Part shown: positions 11,169 to 22,600 of the stretch, one piece after another
Position numbering within the stretch: the first letter of the stretch is position 1
Layout: each line of letters opens with the position of its first letter
NCBI RefSeq assembly: GCF_900497805.2
Contig: NW_020954562.1
Location: 19,311,162 to 19,375,161, forward strand
Direction of reading: 5' to 3'
Source of the DNA: Vombatus ursinus
Taxonomy: Eukaryota > Chordata > Mammalia > Diprotodontia > Vombatidae
DNA length: 64,000 nucleotides
Translations under genes and position numbers: made by a program
The notes under the pieces: model-generated
Databases searched by the model: none
The model's input: the letters and a program-made list of their open reading frames with translations, nothing else
Told to the model about the DNA's origin: nothing

Positions 11169-11894
11169 CATAAATTCTTAAGCGATATTTGTTGAATTAA
11201 GTATCTTATATATATCCTCTATTTAACTTGAAAAGTCATCCTTTGCATTAGAAGTAATACAAAATTAAACAAGACTTCATAACATTTTGTTTCCTTCAGG
11301 AAGGCTTCCTTCCAGTTCTAATAAAAAGAGTTGATATTACTCAGCCCTTCCCTCTCTAAATATGAAGATCCAACAACTCAATCAGAGTGCTGAATATAAT
11401 AGATATGTGCACAAAGCATTTTTCATATGCCACTTTTAGTCTATTTTTCTGTGCCCATTTGGTAAAGCTTGGTGAAAGTGCTTCCCCAACAGAAGCAATA
11501 CACACATACAAAGGATAATTACTTTAATTTGTGATGGATCCATAATAACATAGTCAAGTACATCTCCTCCCTCTTGTGCAGCCCATCTATATCTTCTCAT
11601 TGTCTATGAATCTTGTCTCTATTTTCTATAAATCTTCCATCAAGATTCAAAGCAAGATGCTAGAAGACCTTTTGTACAGTCCTTGGGATGACCATCTATT
11701 ACTTCTCACTCTAACCACATGACTGACCTATGTTCATTTTTGGTCACAAATGTCCTTTATACTTCAGAAAGTTGTTACTATTATTGCTACACCTATTTTA
11801 ATTCAACCAAGATTTATTATGAATATACTAAGTATATTTATTAAGTTTACAGTATATTTAATGTTCATAAGAGTTACAATGATTAATATGAGGG
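11169..11894. other. Unassigned sequence
   Basis: No gene or recognisable repeat was seen. Confidence 0.4.
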
Positions 11895-11996
11895 GTCATA
11901 GAAATGAAAGGTACTTCTGAGATCATCTAGTCATTTTGCAGGTGAGGAAAGTGAGGCACTGGGAAATAAATGATTTTCTCAAAGTCAAATTGGTAA
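11895..11996 (-). repeat. MIR3-like SINE, left part, split by LTR
   Basis: 'gtcatagaaatgaaaggtac', 'gagatcatctagtcattttg', 'gtgaggaaagtgaggcactg' form the reversed L3-type tail and core of a MIR3-like SINE. The element is cut after GTAA (11993-11996), and its other half begins at 12593. Confidence 0.7.
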
Positions 11997-12592
11997 TGTG
12001 GAAAATGTGGTTGGGGATGTTGCTTCTGCATATCACTCAATCAGAGTTTGAACACCTATGTGTCAGCACTGGAGTCAGTTTGGACTGGGAAAGAATGTGG
12101 GAAATGGCTGGTTTTCATTCCCACAGGGGTGCAGTCTCGGGGCTAGGGGGAAGTTGAATAGGGGAAGCCATAAATTACAATAAGAAAACACTGTTGGTTT
12201 ATGAATAGACTCACCGATTCTGAAGTTAGATATAGATTAGCACATCTGTATCCCAAGCAGAGGGGATGTGGGAATACTTAAATAAGGGAAAAATTAAATA
12301 ATGGCTGGGGTGATGGAATTGTGGGGAGTGGGAGCTGTAATTAGGGACAGAAACTCACATGGGGAAATTAGGTACTTTGGATAGGCTGTAACCTCTATAG
12401 CACCCAACCAATGGGGAGACAGGGGAAGGAATTTTGAATGGGGAATGGGGAATAAAAAGGAGTGTATCTGTCGACAGATGTGCTCTCCTGTGCATGCTCT
12501 CACACATGTGGGATGCCCGGCCTTTCCAGGCCATAAATAAAGCTTCTTCCTGATTCAACAATGGCTTTGTGGAATTGGTGATATAGATAACA
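11997..12592 (+). mobile_element. Solo LTR, class I (ERV1-type) endogenous retrovirus fossil
   Basis: 596 bases starting TGTGGAA and ending GATAACA, so it has the TG...CA (here TGT...ACA) ends of a retroviral LTR. It is flanked on both sides by the 4-base direct repeat GTAA (11993-11996 and 12593-12596), the duplication size usual for gamma-like (ERV1) integrases. An AATAAA polyadenylation signal lies near 12535 and a TATA-like AATAAAAAG near 12450, which sets the plus orientation. A MIR3-like SINE continues on both sides with nothing missing, proving insertion. No internal region remains, as expected after LTR-LTR recombination. It is younger than the SINE; the absolute age is unknown. Confidence 0.8.
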
Positions 12593-12665
12593 GTAATAAG
12601 GGAGCACTGGCGAGGTTTGAACTCACATCTTCTGAATCCAAAGCTGATATTCTTTCTACCATACT
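12593..12665 (-). repeat. MIR3-like SINE, right part
   Basis: 'gaggtttgaactcacatct', 'tctgaatccaaagctgatat', 'tctttctaccatac' complete the reversed tRNA-derived head of the SINE that starts at 11895. Confidence 0.7.
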
Positions 12666-12926
12666 ATGATAAGAGGGAGAATTGCCTTCGATTTGGTGGA
12701 GGTGAGATTCTGGGCGTACTGTGACAGATGGATAGAATTATAAGGGGGCAAATAGAGTGAAAGAAGATTTCCCAGGTGTGGTAAACATTGGAAGCAAAGG
12801 GAAAACAATAGTCAAAAGGACTCTGTTTTGGAAGGATGAGGTAAGGAAGAGAGATAGGTTTGAAACATCTATGTAATCTTTCAAAATCAAATTGTTACAA
12901 ACCAATAAGTGTTCAGTATATGCTTT

Positions 12927-12980
12927 AGGAAAAAGAAGAGAAGGAGGAGGAGGAGGAGAAGGAAGAGAGGAGGAAGGGGA
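12927..12980. repeat. (GGA)n-rich purine tract
   Basis: GAAGGAGGAGGAGG-type imperfect repeat. The opposite strand gives a Pro/Ser-rich open frame without meaning. Confidence 0.9.
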
Positions 12981-13629
12981 TGACAAGAAAACAATTGGTA
13001 TGTTGTCCAAATTCTCTGCCACTTAGATCAAATTTGTAAATATAACAGTCCAAAACTAAATGAGATGGAAAATGTATTGTCATGGAGAGAAGAAACTAAT
13101 TTTGTTTGCTTCAAATGAGCAGCAGCTATTTAAGGGTTTATATGACATTTCACAATTAACTGCAGATCACAACAAATTTCTGAGCAATTTCTAGATTATA
13201 AAAAGTTGGTGAAACATTAGAGCTCTTAAAATTAAAATTTGCATATTTATCATCATGTTGGGAGACAGAACCTTCCCCTCCCCATGTAATCAGAACAGAT
13301 TAATTATCCTTTTTTAAAGCACAAACAGAAGTGGTATATTTAAAATAGTGTAACAATTATTTTTTTTAAATTTCAAATCCTAAATACTATTTAATTCAAG
13401 GGAACAAAATAATAGTACTTACTTCATTTTTTCTCTTGTAAAACAAAAATTCCTCTATTTCAAGGATGTTGACTGTAGCAATTATCATTAAATAATTGAT
13501 TTATGGCAATTTGCATTTTATCACATATACCTCTTTATAACAGATAATATCCTTTTTAGGCTCTTTCAATTTTATATTGCTTTGTATTTATTTAGATTTT
13601 GAGTTAATTGGTAGCCATGGATACTGGTT
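12981..13629. other. Unassigned sequence
   Basis: No feature recognised. Confidence 0.4.
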
Positions 13630-13876
13630 AGGGGATGCAGTGGATAGAACTCCAGGCCCGGAGTCAGGAAGCCCTGAGTTCAAATTTGGCCTCAGATTCT
13701 TAACAGATATTTCATTCTGAGCAAGTCACTTAATCCATCTCCCTCTTTTTTCTCAAATGTAAAGTGGGGATAATATAGGATCTACTTCCCACAGTTATGA
13801 GGATATAATGAAATCTTTGTAAAATTTGTTGCAAGCCTCAAAATGCTATAGAAATGCTGACCATCACTATATTATG
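13630..13876 (+). repeat. MIR/THER1-group SINE, near full length
   Basis: Head 'ggatgcagtggatagaactc' and 'ggagtcaggaagccctgagt', B-box-like region 'gagcaagtcacttaatcc', core 'gtaaagtggggataatatag', and 3' part with 'caagcctcaaaatgctatag'. Confidence 0.8.
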
Positions 13877-13892
13877 TTCCCCTTTAACACCA

Positions 13893-14300
13893 GCCCAAAT
13901 GGTTTACAAAGATCTTAACACACAGTAAGTTATTTCATCCTGACAAATGAGGGAGTTAGTATCACGTAACGTACAGGGACACAGAACTGGAGTCAGAGAA
14001 ACAAGGTTCAAATCTGAGCTCTGCTACTTGTTAATTGTGTGACCTTGTGCAAGTCCACTTGACCTCACAAGGATTGTGGGAAGTTGTATTCAGTGTCCTA
14101 TCTGTCTCTCAACTCATGATCTGAGAAAACAGCCTTGTGAAGTAAGCACTATGAGGATTATGATCCCAATTTTACAAAGGAGGAAAATCAGAGTCAGAAA
14201 GATTGAGTGATTTGTCTAAAATTTCTTGTTTCATAGAGTCACTGAACCCAGGTCTTCTAGTTCTAAAACCAGTATCAGCCCCTAATATTACCTCCCATAT
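13893..14300. repeat. Cluster of three MIR SINE fragments
   Basis: About 13893-13968 is a minus-strand MIR 3' part ('aaagatcttaacacacagta'). About 13969-14085 is a plus-strand MIR head ('ctggagtcagagaaacaag', 'gtgaccttgtgcaagtcc'). About 14128-14300 is a minus-strand MIR ('cccaattttacaaaggagg', 'aacccaggtcttctagttct'). The two minus pieces overlap slightly in consensus, so they are probably two insertions rather than one split copy. Confidence 0.6.
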
Positions 14301-14332
14301 TCATAGAGAGACATAGAATGACATAAGTAGTT

Positions 14333-14595
14333 AAAGGGGGGGGGGCTTGATACTGTAGATAAAGTACTAGACATGGAGTAAGGAAGAGATGAATTCAAAT
14401 CTTCCCATGGTAACTAACTCAGTAACCAAGGATAAATAGATTAAAATCCCCTGAGTTTGTTTCCTCATCTATTAAATGGGTATAATACCCAGGGTACAAA
14501 ATTCATAGGAATGCTATGAGGTTCACATGAGATAATGTACTTAAAATGCTTTGTAAACTGTATAAATTTAGTGTTAATTTATAATAACAATAATA
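14333..14595 (+). repeat. MIR/THER1-group SINE
   Basis: 'ctgtagataaagtactagac' head, 'tttgtttcctcatctattaa' core and 'aaaatgctttgtaaactgta' 3' part. The 3' end abuts an inverted copy of the same family. Confidence 0.7.
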
Positions 14596-14855
14596 AATAG
14601 CAAATATTTATATAGAACCTCCTATGTGACAGACATTGTGCTAAGCATTTTAGAACTATTAACTCATTTGATCTTCATAATAACCCAGAGAGATAAGTGC
14701 TATTATTATTCCCATTTTACAATTGAGGAAACTGAGGGAAACAGAGGTTAAGTGATATGCCCAATATCACACAGCTAGTCAGTGTCTAGACTGGGTTTGA
14801 ACTCAGGTTTTCTTGACTCTAAAACCATTGCTCTAGTCATCGTACCACCTACCTG
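14596..14855 (-). repeat. MIR/THER1-group SINE, near full length, antisense
   Basis: Starts with the reversed tail 'agcaaatatttatatagaac', then 'gtgctattattattcccatt', 'aggttaagtgatatgcccaa' and 'gaactcaggttttcttgact'. It is tail-to-tail with the preceding plus-strand SINE. Confidence 0.8.
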
Positions 14856-14951
14856 TTTCACATAGTTCCTTCATTTGATAGGATTCTAAGGTCAATTAAC
14901 TTATCTAGGACTTTTCTATTATGGAGATATTATAGTATTATGTTCTATTAT

Positions 14952-15150
14952 AGGGCATTGTACAATGGAAAGAGCACTAGTTCTGTAGTCACAGAATTTA
15001 AGTTCAAGACTTTTGTCAATTGGATACTATGTGACATTGAGCAAGCCATTTCATGTCTTGGAGTCTATGTTTACTCATCTCTAAAATGAGGGAATAATAT
15101 TACATGGACTCTGAGTTCCCTTCCTGCTCTAGGTCTATGATCCTGTGTCA
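14952..15150 (+). repeat. MIR3-like SINE with L3/CR1-type tail
   Basis: tRNA-like head ('gtacaatggaaagagcacta'), central 'gacattgagcaagccatttc', then 'tctgagttcccttcctgctc' and 'taggtctatgatcctg', which is the L3/CR1 3' end. Confidence 0.65.
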
Positions 15151-15845
15151 GACTAAATCAAAATATTAGAGCTAAAATTATCTACCTAAGCAGTTTTACT
15201 GCCTGCTGTATTTTAAGTTTAGGTGTTCTGGCACCCAAGGTAAGCATGGCTACTCTCAGATAAATATGTCTATCGAAGTGAGAATTCTATGGGCAGTCAA
15301 TTCAGATGACAGAGGAGGGAAAAATCTTCAGGATGAAGGTGAAAATATCATAACTGAGCTATTGAACTTTGAAAAGCCACTGGAAGATTTTAGGAAAGGT
15401 GTGGTTTGATTCAGCAGATAAAGGAAGTGACTTTAAGAAAATTATTGATGATGAGGAGACAACACTTATTGAAAAGCATTGTAACAAAATGTTTGAGATT
15501 GGAGAAGGGTGGTGTAGGCATGAAAAAGCAGCAAGATTTGTTGACAGATTGAATATGAAGGAAAAGGGTGAACCAAAAAGTCAAATACTTTATGATGATG
15601 ATCATAATCAAGATAATGCTTAGATAAAGAATAAGATAATAACAGAAATTCTTTGATGATAAGTTTGGCACAGTACAAAGTGATTAAGAGAAGAAGATCT
15701 ATTATGATCAAGGTCTATGATTTTTTTCTCATTAAGAATAAATGACATAAAAATTTGGTATTAAAATAGTTTCACAGTAGATATGAAGAATGTTTTCAGA
15801 ATGATTTTAAATATTTAAATTCACAAATAATTTCACTCCGTCTAA
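15151..15845. other. Unassigned sequence with an 84-codon open frame
   Basis: An open frame at 15369-15623 (plus) encodes 84 residues rich in Lys, Asp and Glu. I cannot link it to any family. It has no splice or promoter context I can support, and it is about the length expected by chance in AT-rich DNA. It is probably not a gene. Confidence 0.35.
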
Positions 15846-16010
15846 AGGACACATCATGATATAATGTAAAGAGGACTGGATTTGAAGATAGTGCCTGGAT
15901 TCCCATATTGATTTAGTTAATTACTATCAAAATGAACCTAGCCTAAACACTTTATCTCTCTTACTCTCAGTTTCTTATAAATAGGAATAAAAGGCTAGAC
16001 TTAATAAACT
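15846..16010 (+). repeat. Diverged MIR/MIR3-like SINE
   Basis: 'gtaaagaggactggatttga' then 'tctcagtttcttataaatag' and 'aggctagactt' suggest a tRNA-headed SINE. Divergence is high. Confidence 0.4.
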
Positions 16011-16384
16011 AGAAGGCTGGACCAATAACTTCGAAGTTGTTGTTTTTGCTCTAAATCCTCGGTCTTTATTAATAATTAATGTCGATAAAGGTTTTAAATA
16101 AACCAGGTAAACTAAAATTTTATAGCTTACTTTTCCCCACATAAGGAAAATAAGAAAATCACGTTTCAATTTTGCCGTATATATGGATAAAAATCTTCAT
16201 TCATACTGATTTTTCAGTTTCTTCTAGCTATTCTGAGCTTTTTTACAGTACTCTTTGTTTCTTATGTTGTTTTCAACCAAATCTAACTACTAGAAAAGTT
16301 TCCAATCTCTTTCCTTAATCTCTTACTTCCAAGAATTTATACAGGATGTCCCCTATGTAAAAAAAAAAATACACTTTTGTATTC

Positions 16385-16440
16385 TTGGATCAGTACAGTG
16401 CCTGGTCCATAGTAAACACTTAATAAATGTTTCTTGCCTT
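16385..16440 (+). repeat. L2 LINE terminal fragment, sense
   Basis: 'agtacagtgcctggtccata' and 'gtaaacacttaataaatgtt' are the canonical L2 terminus. Confidence 0.65.
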
Positions 16441-16745
16441 GCTTAATTTTCTTTCAAGTTCCAAGTCAGGTACCATCTTATCCATGATGTCTCCCTTTGA
16501 TCATCTCAACTCAAAGTGATCTCTCACTACTAAAATATTCCTAAGAATGCTTTGTTGGATATGTTTAAAAATCTTTCTTATACCCCTTCTTGATTCTCAA
16601 TTATTATGTATATACTCTTTTAAAGTATAAGCTCTTTGAGGGAAGATACTAATATTTTGCACCTACATAGCCCACAGCGCCTGGAACAGATACAGAGAAG
16701 TATCTATATAATGGATACTTAATAAAGGTGGGTTTAATTGAAATG
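16441..16745 (+). repeat. L2 LINE 3' UTR and terminus, sense
   Basis: 'caggtaccatcttatccatg' and 'atgtctccctttgatcatc', then 'aaagtgatctctcactacta', 'tataagctctttgagggaag', 'gcacctacatagcccacagc', ending 'ggatacttaataaaggtggg'. This is in full L2 order and lies just after another L2 end in the same orientation. Confidence 0.75.
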
Positions 16746-16904
16746 ACTTGTTTCTTATTTCTCACTGTCATCTTGATATTTTTTTTTGGTATCATGAATC
16801 CCTTTGAAATTAAGGTGAAACTTTTGGATTCTTCTGAGAATACTATTTTAAAGACATCTATAATATCTATAATAGTTCATAGAAACTGAAATGACTATTA
16901 GTAT

Positions 16905-17000
16905 CATTTGTTTATGATTTACTACAAGCTATGTGACCATGAGCAAATCACTTTGCCTCTCTGGGTCTCATTTTATTTGTTTATAAAAATTAGGAGTTTG
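16905..17000 (+). repeat. MIR SINE fragment
   Basis: 'gctatgtgaccatgagcaaa' followed by 'tgcctctctgggtctcattt' matches the MIR core. Confidence 0.65.
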
Positions 17001-17002
17001 AT

Positions 17003-17440
17003 CCATTGATTGGGCAGTAGCTAAAAAGAAACTATGGTGTATGAATGTAGTGGCATATTATCATCCAGTAAGAAATAAAGAATATAAGGAAGATTTGAAA
17101 AGAATTGTATGAACTGATTTCAGAGTGAAATAAGCAAAACCAAGAAAAAAACACTCCCAATGACAACTGCAAATGGAAAAATAACTAAAAGGAAGTTGAA
17201 CAATGAGTAATGGAAAAATCAGAGAAGAAACAAGACAAGGGATAATTCATGACATTTGCTTCATGGCAGAGAGATAGGGGATTATTAGTATAAAATGTTC
17301 TATATATTGTCATAGAGTCTTTATGGTTTTGCTTAATTGATTTTTTGCTGTCACAAGGAAAGGTTCAATCTAGAATAGAAACTAGGAAATGACTGGAATG
17401 TAAAGACAAAAGACAGAAACAAAAGTTATTTGAAAATAAT
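17003..17440 (+). mobile_element. Old L1 LINE 3' end, sense
   Basis: 'gggcagtagctaaaaagaaa' and 'ctatggtgtatgaatgtagt' correspond to the GEWLNKLWYMNV region of L1 ORF2. 'gagtgaaataagcaaaacca' corresponds to the following conserved block. The 3' UTR differs from the younger L1 copies in this window, so this is an older subfamily. It is strongly diverged. Confidence 0.65.
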
Positions 17441-18464
17441 GAATGTGAACTAAATTGGAGTTTCTTTACCTGGGTTCATAAATTTTTAAAATATATTAAA
17501 CAAAATTAGGTATAAATATATAAAATAAATCTACTAAACAAAATAACTTATTTCAATACAAAGTGTAATCATTTGTATTTTGTCTTTAAAATATTATTCT
17601 GAGAAGAATCCATAAGTTTCACCTTATTTTCAAAGGGATCCATGAAGAATTCTATGATCTACATAATCTCAAAATTCTCTTTCATCTCTAAATTTCTAGG
17701 ATTTGATACTGCCATCTCTTTCTACACAATTTGGCAGCTGCTAGATTTGGTTTCCATACCAACCTTTTCAGATTAGCAAGAGATCTTGAATTCATTATAC
17801 TTCATTAATATATCAGAAGCAATTGTGCTTCAGTTTGATAAATGTATTTCCCTCCTAAAACTGCCTATTTGTTAGTACTTTATTATTCCTAGTTATACTT
17901 TATCATTGTCAGTTTTTATTTATTGTGCTAAGTGCTGTAAATTTTTAACTATTCTAAATAACTCTTCTAGCATAAATTGATGATTATCACATTTTCTTCT
18001 AATTATAATTTCCTGTAATAGAGTATATTCAGTATTTCCTGCTCACATAAACTTTTCCCAAAGTAAATTCCTCATATGATTTCATTATATCTTCGTTCTT
18101 TTCAGAATTTCCTTCAATATCTTCATTTTCTTTTAAGGCATGACTTTACGCTGAGGGACTGTCAAAGGAGTCTAAGGATTTGAATATTGTTTTTTAGATG
18201 CCCTCAAATAATTCATATTATTAATATCTTGATGCAATATCTTTTTAAGGGGGAGGGCTAGGTATAAAAACCTGCATTTGATTGATAAGAAATAGAAAAT
18301 AGAGGGTGTTACTTGTTTATTTTTCCTTTTTGTCATTAAAATACTGCTTTGAAAGGAAAGCAGGATGTGAAAATTAACAGGAATCAAGATACATCTAGAT
18401 GATTAGCTTCCATTATAGCAATCTATATAGAAGGGAATGGCTAAAAAAAAGATTGAATAATTGA
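17441..18464. other. Unassigned sequence, about 1 kb
   Basis: No gene or recognisable repeat found. Confidence 0.4.
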
Positions 18465-18625
18465 ATGAATTAATATAAAAGCATTGATCAAGCTTAATAT
18501 ATGCAGAACTTTGGGATAAACAGTGGTCACACAAATAAAAAATCATGATAGCCCTTACTTCCATAGAGGGTAAATTTTAATGCAGAGAGACAATACATAA
18601 AGGAGATTATAAGGGCAAATCAGTT
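18465..18625 (-). repeat. Diverged L2 LINE end, antisense
   Basis: 'taatatatgcagaactttgg' and 'atagcccttacttccataga' followed by 'gtaaattttaatgcagagag' fit the reversed L2 tail. Confidence 0.5.
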
Positions 18626-18900
18626 AAGAAGGTTCTAGGGTCTTTGGAGTACAGCAGCATAACTGATGGAAATGAATCTGCTTTCAGGTTCTTTCCATTA
18701 TTAAAACCGTATCTGTTTTTAATGTTGAATCATCTGAAAGGCCCAAGGTCTTCAGTAATGAGACCTTTCATTATTCAGGTTGAGTAGGTATAATTGCTGA
18801 GAAAGTGAGGTCTGAAGCACTTACAGAAGTCATTGACAGGTCTCACATGTGATAGAAGCTGCTTCTCTGGGTAATGGTCCCTTGTGGAGGATGAAGAAAA

Positions 18901-19363
18901 GTTTTTTTAATTTAATATTTTATTTTTCCTCAATTACATGTAAAACCAATTTTTAACATTCATTTTAAAATTTTGAGTTCCAAATCTTTTCCCTTGCTTC
19001 CTTCTTGAGAAGACAAGCAATTTGATATAGGTCTTACATGTGCAGTCATGCAAAACATATTTCCATGCTAGTCATTTTGTGGAAGAAAACACAAACCAAA
19101 GGGGGGGAGGGAGACAAGAAAAATAAAGAAAGTAAAGAAAAAATATACTTTGATCTGCATTAAGACTCTATCAGTTCTTTCTCTGAAGATGGAGAGCATT
19201 TTTTTATCATAAATTCTTCAGAATTGTCTTGAATTATTGTATTGCTGAAAATAGCAAGGTCATTCACAATTGATTATCTTACAGTATTGCTGTTACTGTG
19301 TACAATGTTCTCCTGGTTCTGTTCATCTATCTCATTTTGTATCAGTTTATGTGAGTCATTCTT
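18901..19363 (-). mobile_element. 5'-truncated L1/HAL1 3' end, antisense
   Basis: Begins T-rich on the left (reversed poly(A)), then 'caattacatgtaaaaccaat' and 'ttttgagttccaaatctttt'. It ends on the right in the reversed 'acattgtacacagtaacagc' block. It covers the 3' UTR and the last part of ORF2. Confidence 0.85.
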
Positions 19364-19849
19364 CCCTGTGCATTGAATCTTAGGCTAATTACTAGAGAAA
19401 ACACCAGGTGTAGCTCCATCTTCTCCCTCCTGATAGTACTAGAGGAGACTAATTATCATTTAGTCCCATAAACTGTAAACTGTTATCCTATGGGGCTAGA
19501 AACAGGGTTTGTATGGGTTATGGTTGTTTGTTAATATTCATAATGTAAATGACAGATTTTATAAAATATGTTAAATTTCTCAAGTTAAAAAATTTTTTTT
19601 GAAAATTCCCATTGAATTAGTAATAAAAAATGTAAAGGCAAATAAAATAATTTATTTAAGGTGTAAGGCTATGGATACTTTATCTCTCCCCATTGGCATT
19701 TAGATTTTCACCCTTTTATAAGTTATTGGTCATGAAGAAATTAAAATTATGCTGTATCATTTAATAATTGAATGTACTCTGTAATCAACTCTATTTCCCA
19801 TTTTGTCAAACCCCATTTCTCAGTTAAGCTCAAAAATGTTCCAACTAAA
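19364..19849. other. Unassigned sequence
   Basis: No confident feature. Part of it could belong to the LTR-like stretch that follows. Confidence 0.35.
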
Positions 19850-20420
19850 GGTGTGGTTGAATTAAAATGATCACTCCTGGTCCCCAGGGCATTTGCTGTC
19901 TAACCAGTTTAACCTGGGACATCTGTTTTTTTTACTTCTAAATGGAAACCAGTTTCGGCTGAGCCCCTCCCCAAGGGACAGTTCTACAGTCCTTACTTGT
20001 CCCGGTTAAACTAGGGCTAATTTGATCTTCTCCAAAGTATTACTATCCAGGGGATGACTAACCAATTGGTCTTGATTTGAGTCTTTCTGATTTTCTAGCC
20101 AAGATTACTAGAAGTAGTTTGGGACCCTAAAGCAATTAGCGTTCCGTAATTATTTGAGAGGTGCGTGATCAGTCACACTTAAAGACTAATCCACTTTTCC
20201 TAGCCACTCATGTCTTCTCAACTACCTGGAGCTCTCCATTCCTACATTATTATTATTATTATTGTTGTTGTTGTTGTTGTTATTTGGTACCATCTGGATC
20301 CCTGGCTTTGCTGAGGTAGCTAGAATGATCTGCTTTATTAACAGCTGTATGGGTCACTGTTAATAAACTACTATATCCCCTCAAGTGACTCAGTTAGTCT
20401 CAGTTTCATTTTACTCCCCA
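19850..20420 (+). mobile_element. Possible solo LTR fossil, boundaries unresolved
   Basis: The stretch has higher GC than its surroundings, is not a SINE or LINE I recognise, and ends with an AATAAA-bearing segment near 20360 followed by a pyrimidine-rich end. This arrangement recalls an LTR 3' half. A (ATT)n(GTT)n tract lies inside. I could not find a convincing TG...CA pair with matching flanking duplications, so both the class and the limits are uncertain. Confidence 0.35.
20246..20283. repeat. (ATT)n(GTT)n compound microsatellite
   Basis: About six ATT units pass directly into about six GTT units. Confidence 0.9.
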
Positions 20421-20847
20421 TAGTAATAAATGATTCCTTAAATCAATGTTGTCTACTTCTTTTGTTGGTTAGTATAGTTAAAACTATCTCCTAAGTTTTG
20501 ACTGAAGCATCAATACAATTATGTACAAGGTAGAAATAGGCAAGAACTAGATGATGTGTGCAATGGTTCTCCATCTTCCTTATCTATCACTAGTCTTTGC
20601 TTTGGAAAATAGTAAAGCCCATGTTCTTTGAACTTAGGAGGGTATATGTCCAAAACCGAACATGTCAAAAATAACTAAGAAGAACACAAAAAGTCCCTCC
20701 TACAAAAGCACTCTTACCCCATTATTTTTTTTTCATTTTTGTCTGTTTTCTTTTTATGACCTTTCTGACACCAGTCACCTCTGCCCTTCCTGCACTTCCT
20801 GTTTCTGATTTGTTAGGTGCCTGATGTGTGAAGACTTTATCTGTGAG

Positions 20848-20985
20848 TTCTTTTACTTACTAGCCATGTAACCTTGAGCAAATCACTCCTAAGAGCTTCA
20901 ATTTCATCATTTGTAAACTGGAGGTAATAATTACAATACTAACTTTACATGGTTTTTGTGAACATAAGATGAGATATAATGGAAG
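20848..20985 (+). repeat. MIR SINE fragment
   Basis: 'actagccatgtaaccttgag' and 'caaatcactcctaagagctt', then 'catttgtaaactggaggtaa', in MIR order. Confidence 0.7.
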
Positions 20986-22469
20986 GTCTGGCCAATGAGG
21001 GTTCAGTCCCTTTGAGCATGTTCAGATTTTCCCTTCTTAGTGTCTTATCCAGAGCATATATAGACATCCTTTTCCTTGTTCCAATCCATCATGTGAAAGA
21101 TTTGAGTTACTTTCCAGCAAAGAGCTCATGAGTTACATCCAGGTGTGTGTATATAGAGGGAAGGAAGGAATTTGGAGGGTAGTGTACTCAAACCAAAACC
21201 TCCCAACAGCACACAAAGTCTTTCATCTTCAAAGCTGGCAGGAAGAGGAGACCTGAGGGACAGAGGCTGTTTCATTAGAATACACAAAGAATTCCAGCTC
21301 AGTAGCCAATTAAAAGATACTTTGTCACCAAACAGTACAAATCCCTAAATCATTGTGGCTGACAGGAAGCAGCCAGAGGATATATGAGCATTATATGAAA
21401 TATGAGGGGGAAGGAAGCCTTCTTACACATGTCCCTCCTCTCCTCCCTACCTAGCTTCCCTGTACCTGACTACAATGATAAATGAGCACTTCCCAAGGAG
21501 GGATGAGAAAAAGGGAACACTGAAAAGATAAATAAGTAAAGTGTTACATATCTGTGATTTGTTAATTCCATTATATTTGGGGAACAGGGCTAGCCTGAGG
21601 TAAAATTCTAAAGTAGGCTGAAGTTTAATGTGGTCTCCCATTTACCTTTCTGTGTCCCTTTTCTTTAATCTGCTAGCACCCACTGCTTTCATTTCATCCA
21701 TTGTTTACTTGCCCAGAGATTCTAACTATGACTAGTTGAGAAAGGAGAATGGAAGCTATGTATACATAAACATCTAGAACACATTTAATTATTAATAGAT
21801 TATTAGTAAATCAGAATGCTTTTAAAATTATAATGGTGTTATTCCAAGGTACTTAATTCTCCTTATAATAACAATATCTTTTCCAAATCCACATTCCTCT
21901 ATGAAACTAAAATGTTATTGGCTCTAAGATGTAATTTACAGTTTGCCTACTATTCATGGAAAGAAAGATAGGTAATTGTGTGGATTAGTATCACAGAGAA
22001 CCCAGTTGTGGAGAAGAGATGGAGACTGTGTGGTCAAATTAGGATTAGTTGGGGAAATGAGAGTTTAACATTTTGGATTTGTGTAAGTTTTCCTTAAAAG
22101 GGATCAGGAGTAATAAGTTGATATGGTTTGGAAAATGCCTCAATAACTTAATGACCTTCAATTCTATTGGAGTGGTTACCCCCTGAGGCTGCCATTGTCT
22201 TTGGGAATCCATGGTCCTCTTTAGGCTGGAATATGATCATGATAGAGAAAATTGAACAAGCTAGATATTTTTGTTGTTCTACACCAGTATTCATGCAATG
22301 ATAGTTATGAATTACAATGCACCACATTTTCTAAGAAAAGAAATTATATGTAGTCCAAAGAGGAAAGAGAAGACACATAGTACCAATGATGTGTATTGCA
22401 TACAAGAACTGGCATACAGGCTACCATTCAGAAAACTGACAGAAAAAAATAGAGGAACTAGTCGACTAC
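20986..22469. other. Unassigned sequence, about 1.5 kb
   Basis: No repeat of known family or coding region was recognised. A short GAAGG repeat lies near 21161. Confidence 0.4.
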
Positions 22470-22600
22470 AGCAGCAATAGTTAACACTTATCTTATGCTT
22501 TAAGGTTTATGATTTTTTAACATTCATTATATAATTTTTATCTTCACAATAACACTGTGAGCTTGCTACTCCATAAGTAACATATAGAAAGAACAAGTGT
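22470..22600 (-). repeat. MIR/THER1 SINE 3' half, antisense
   Basis: 'atgctttaaggtttatgat' and 'atcttcacaataacactgtg' match the reversed 3' half of the THER1/MIR group. Confidence 0.65.

Noticed and set aside
13893-14300. One MIR SINE split by another MIR
   Set aside because: The two minus-strand pieces overlap in consensus position, so a clean split is not supported.
15369-15623. 84-residue acidic/basic open frame
   Set aside because: No recognisable domain, no splice or promoter support, and chance length in AT-rich DNA. An overlapping minus frame is equally long.
19617-20429. Shared TAGTAATAAA at 19617 and 20420 as possible target-site duplication
   Set aside because: Ten bases of AT-rich sequence can match by chance, and the implied element would lack TG...CA ends and be too long a duplication for an LTR.
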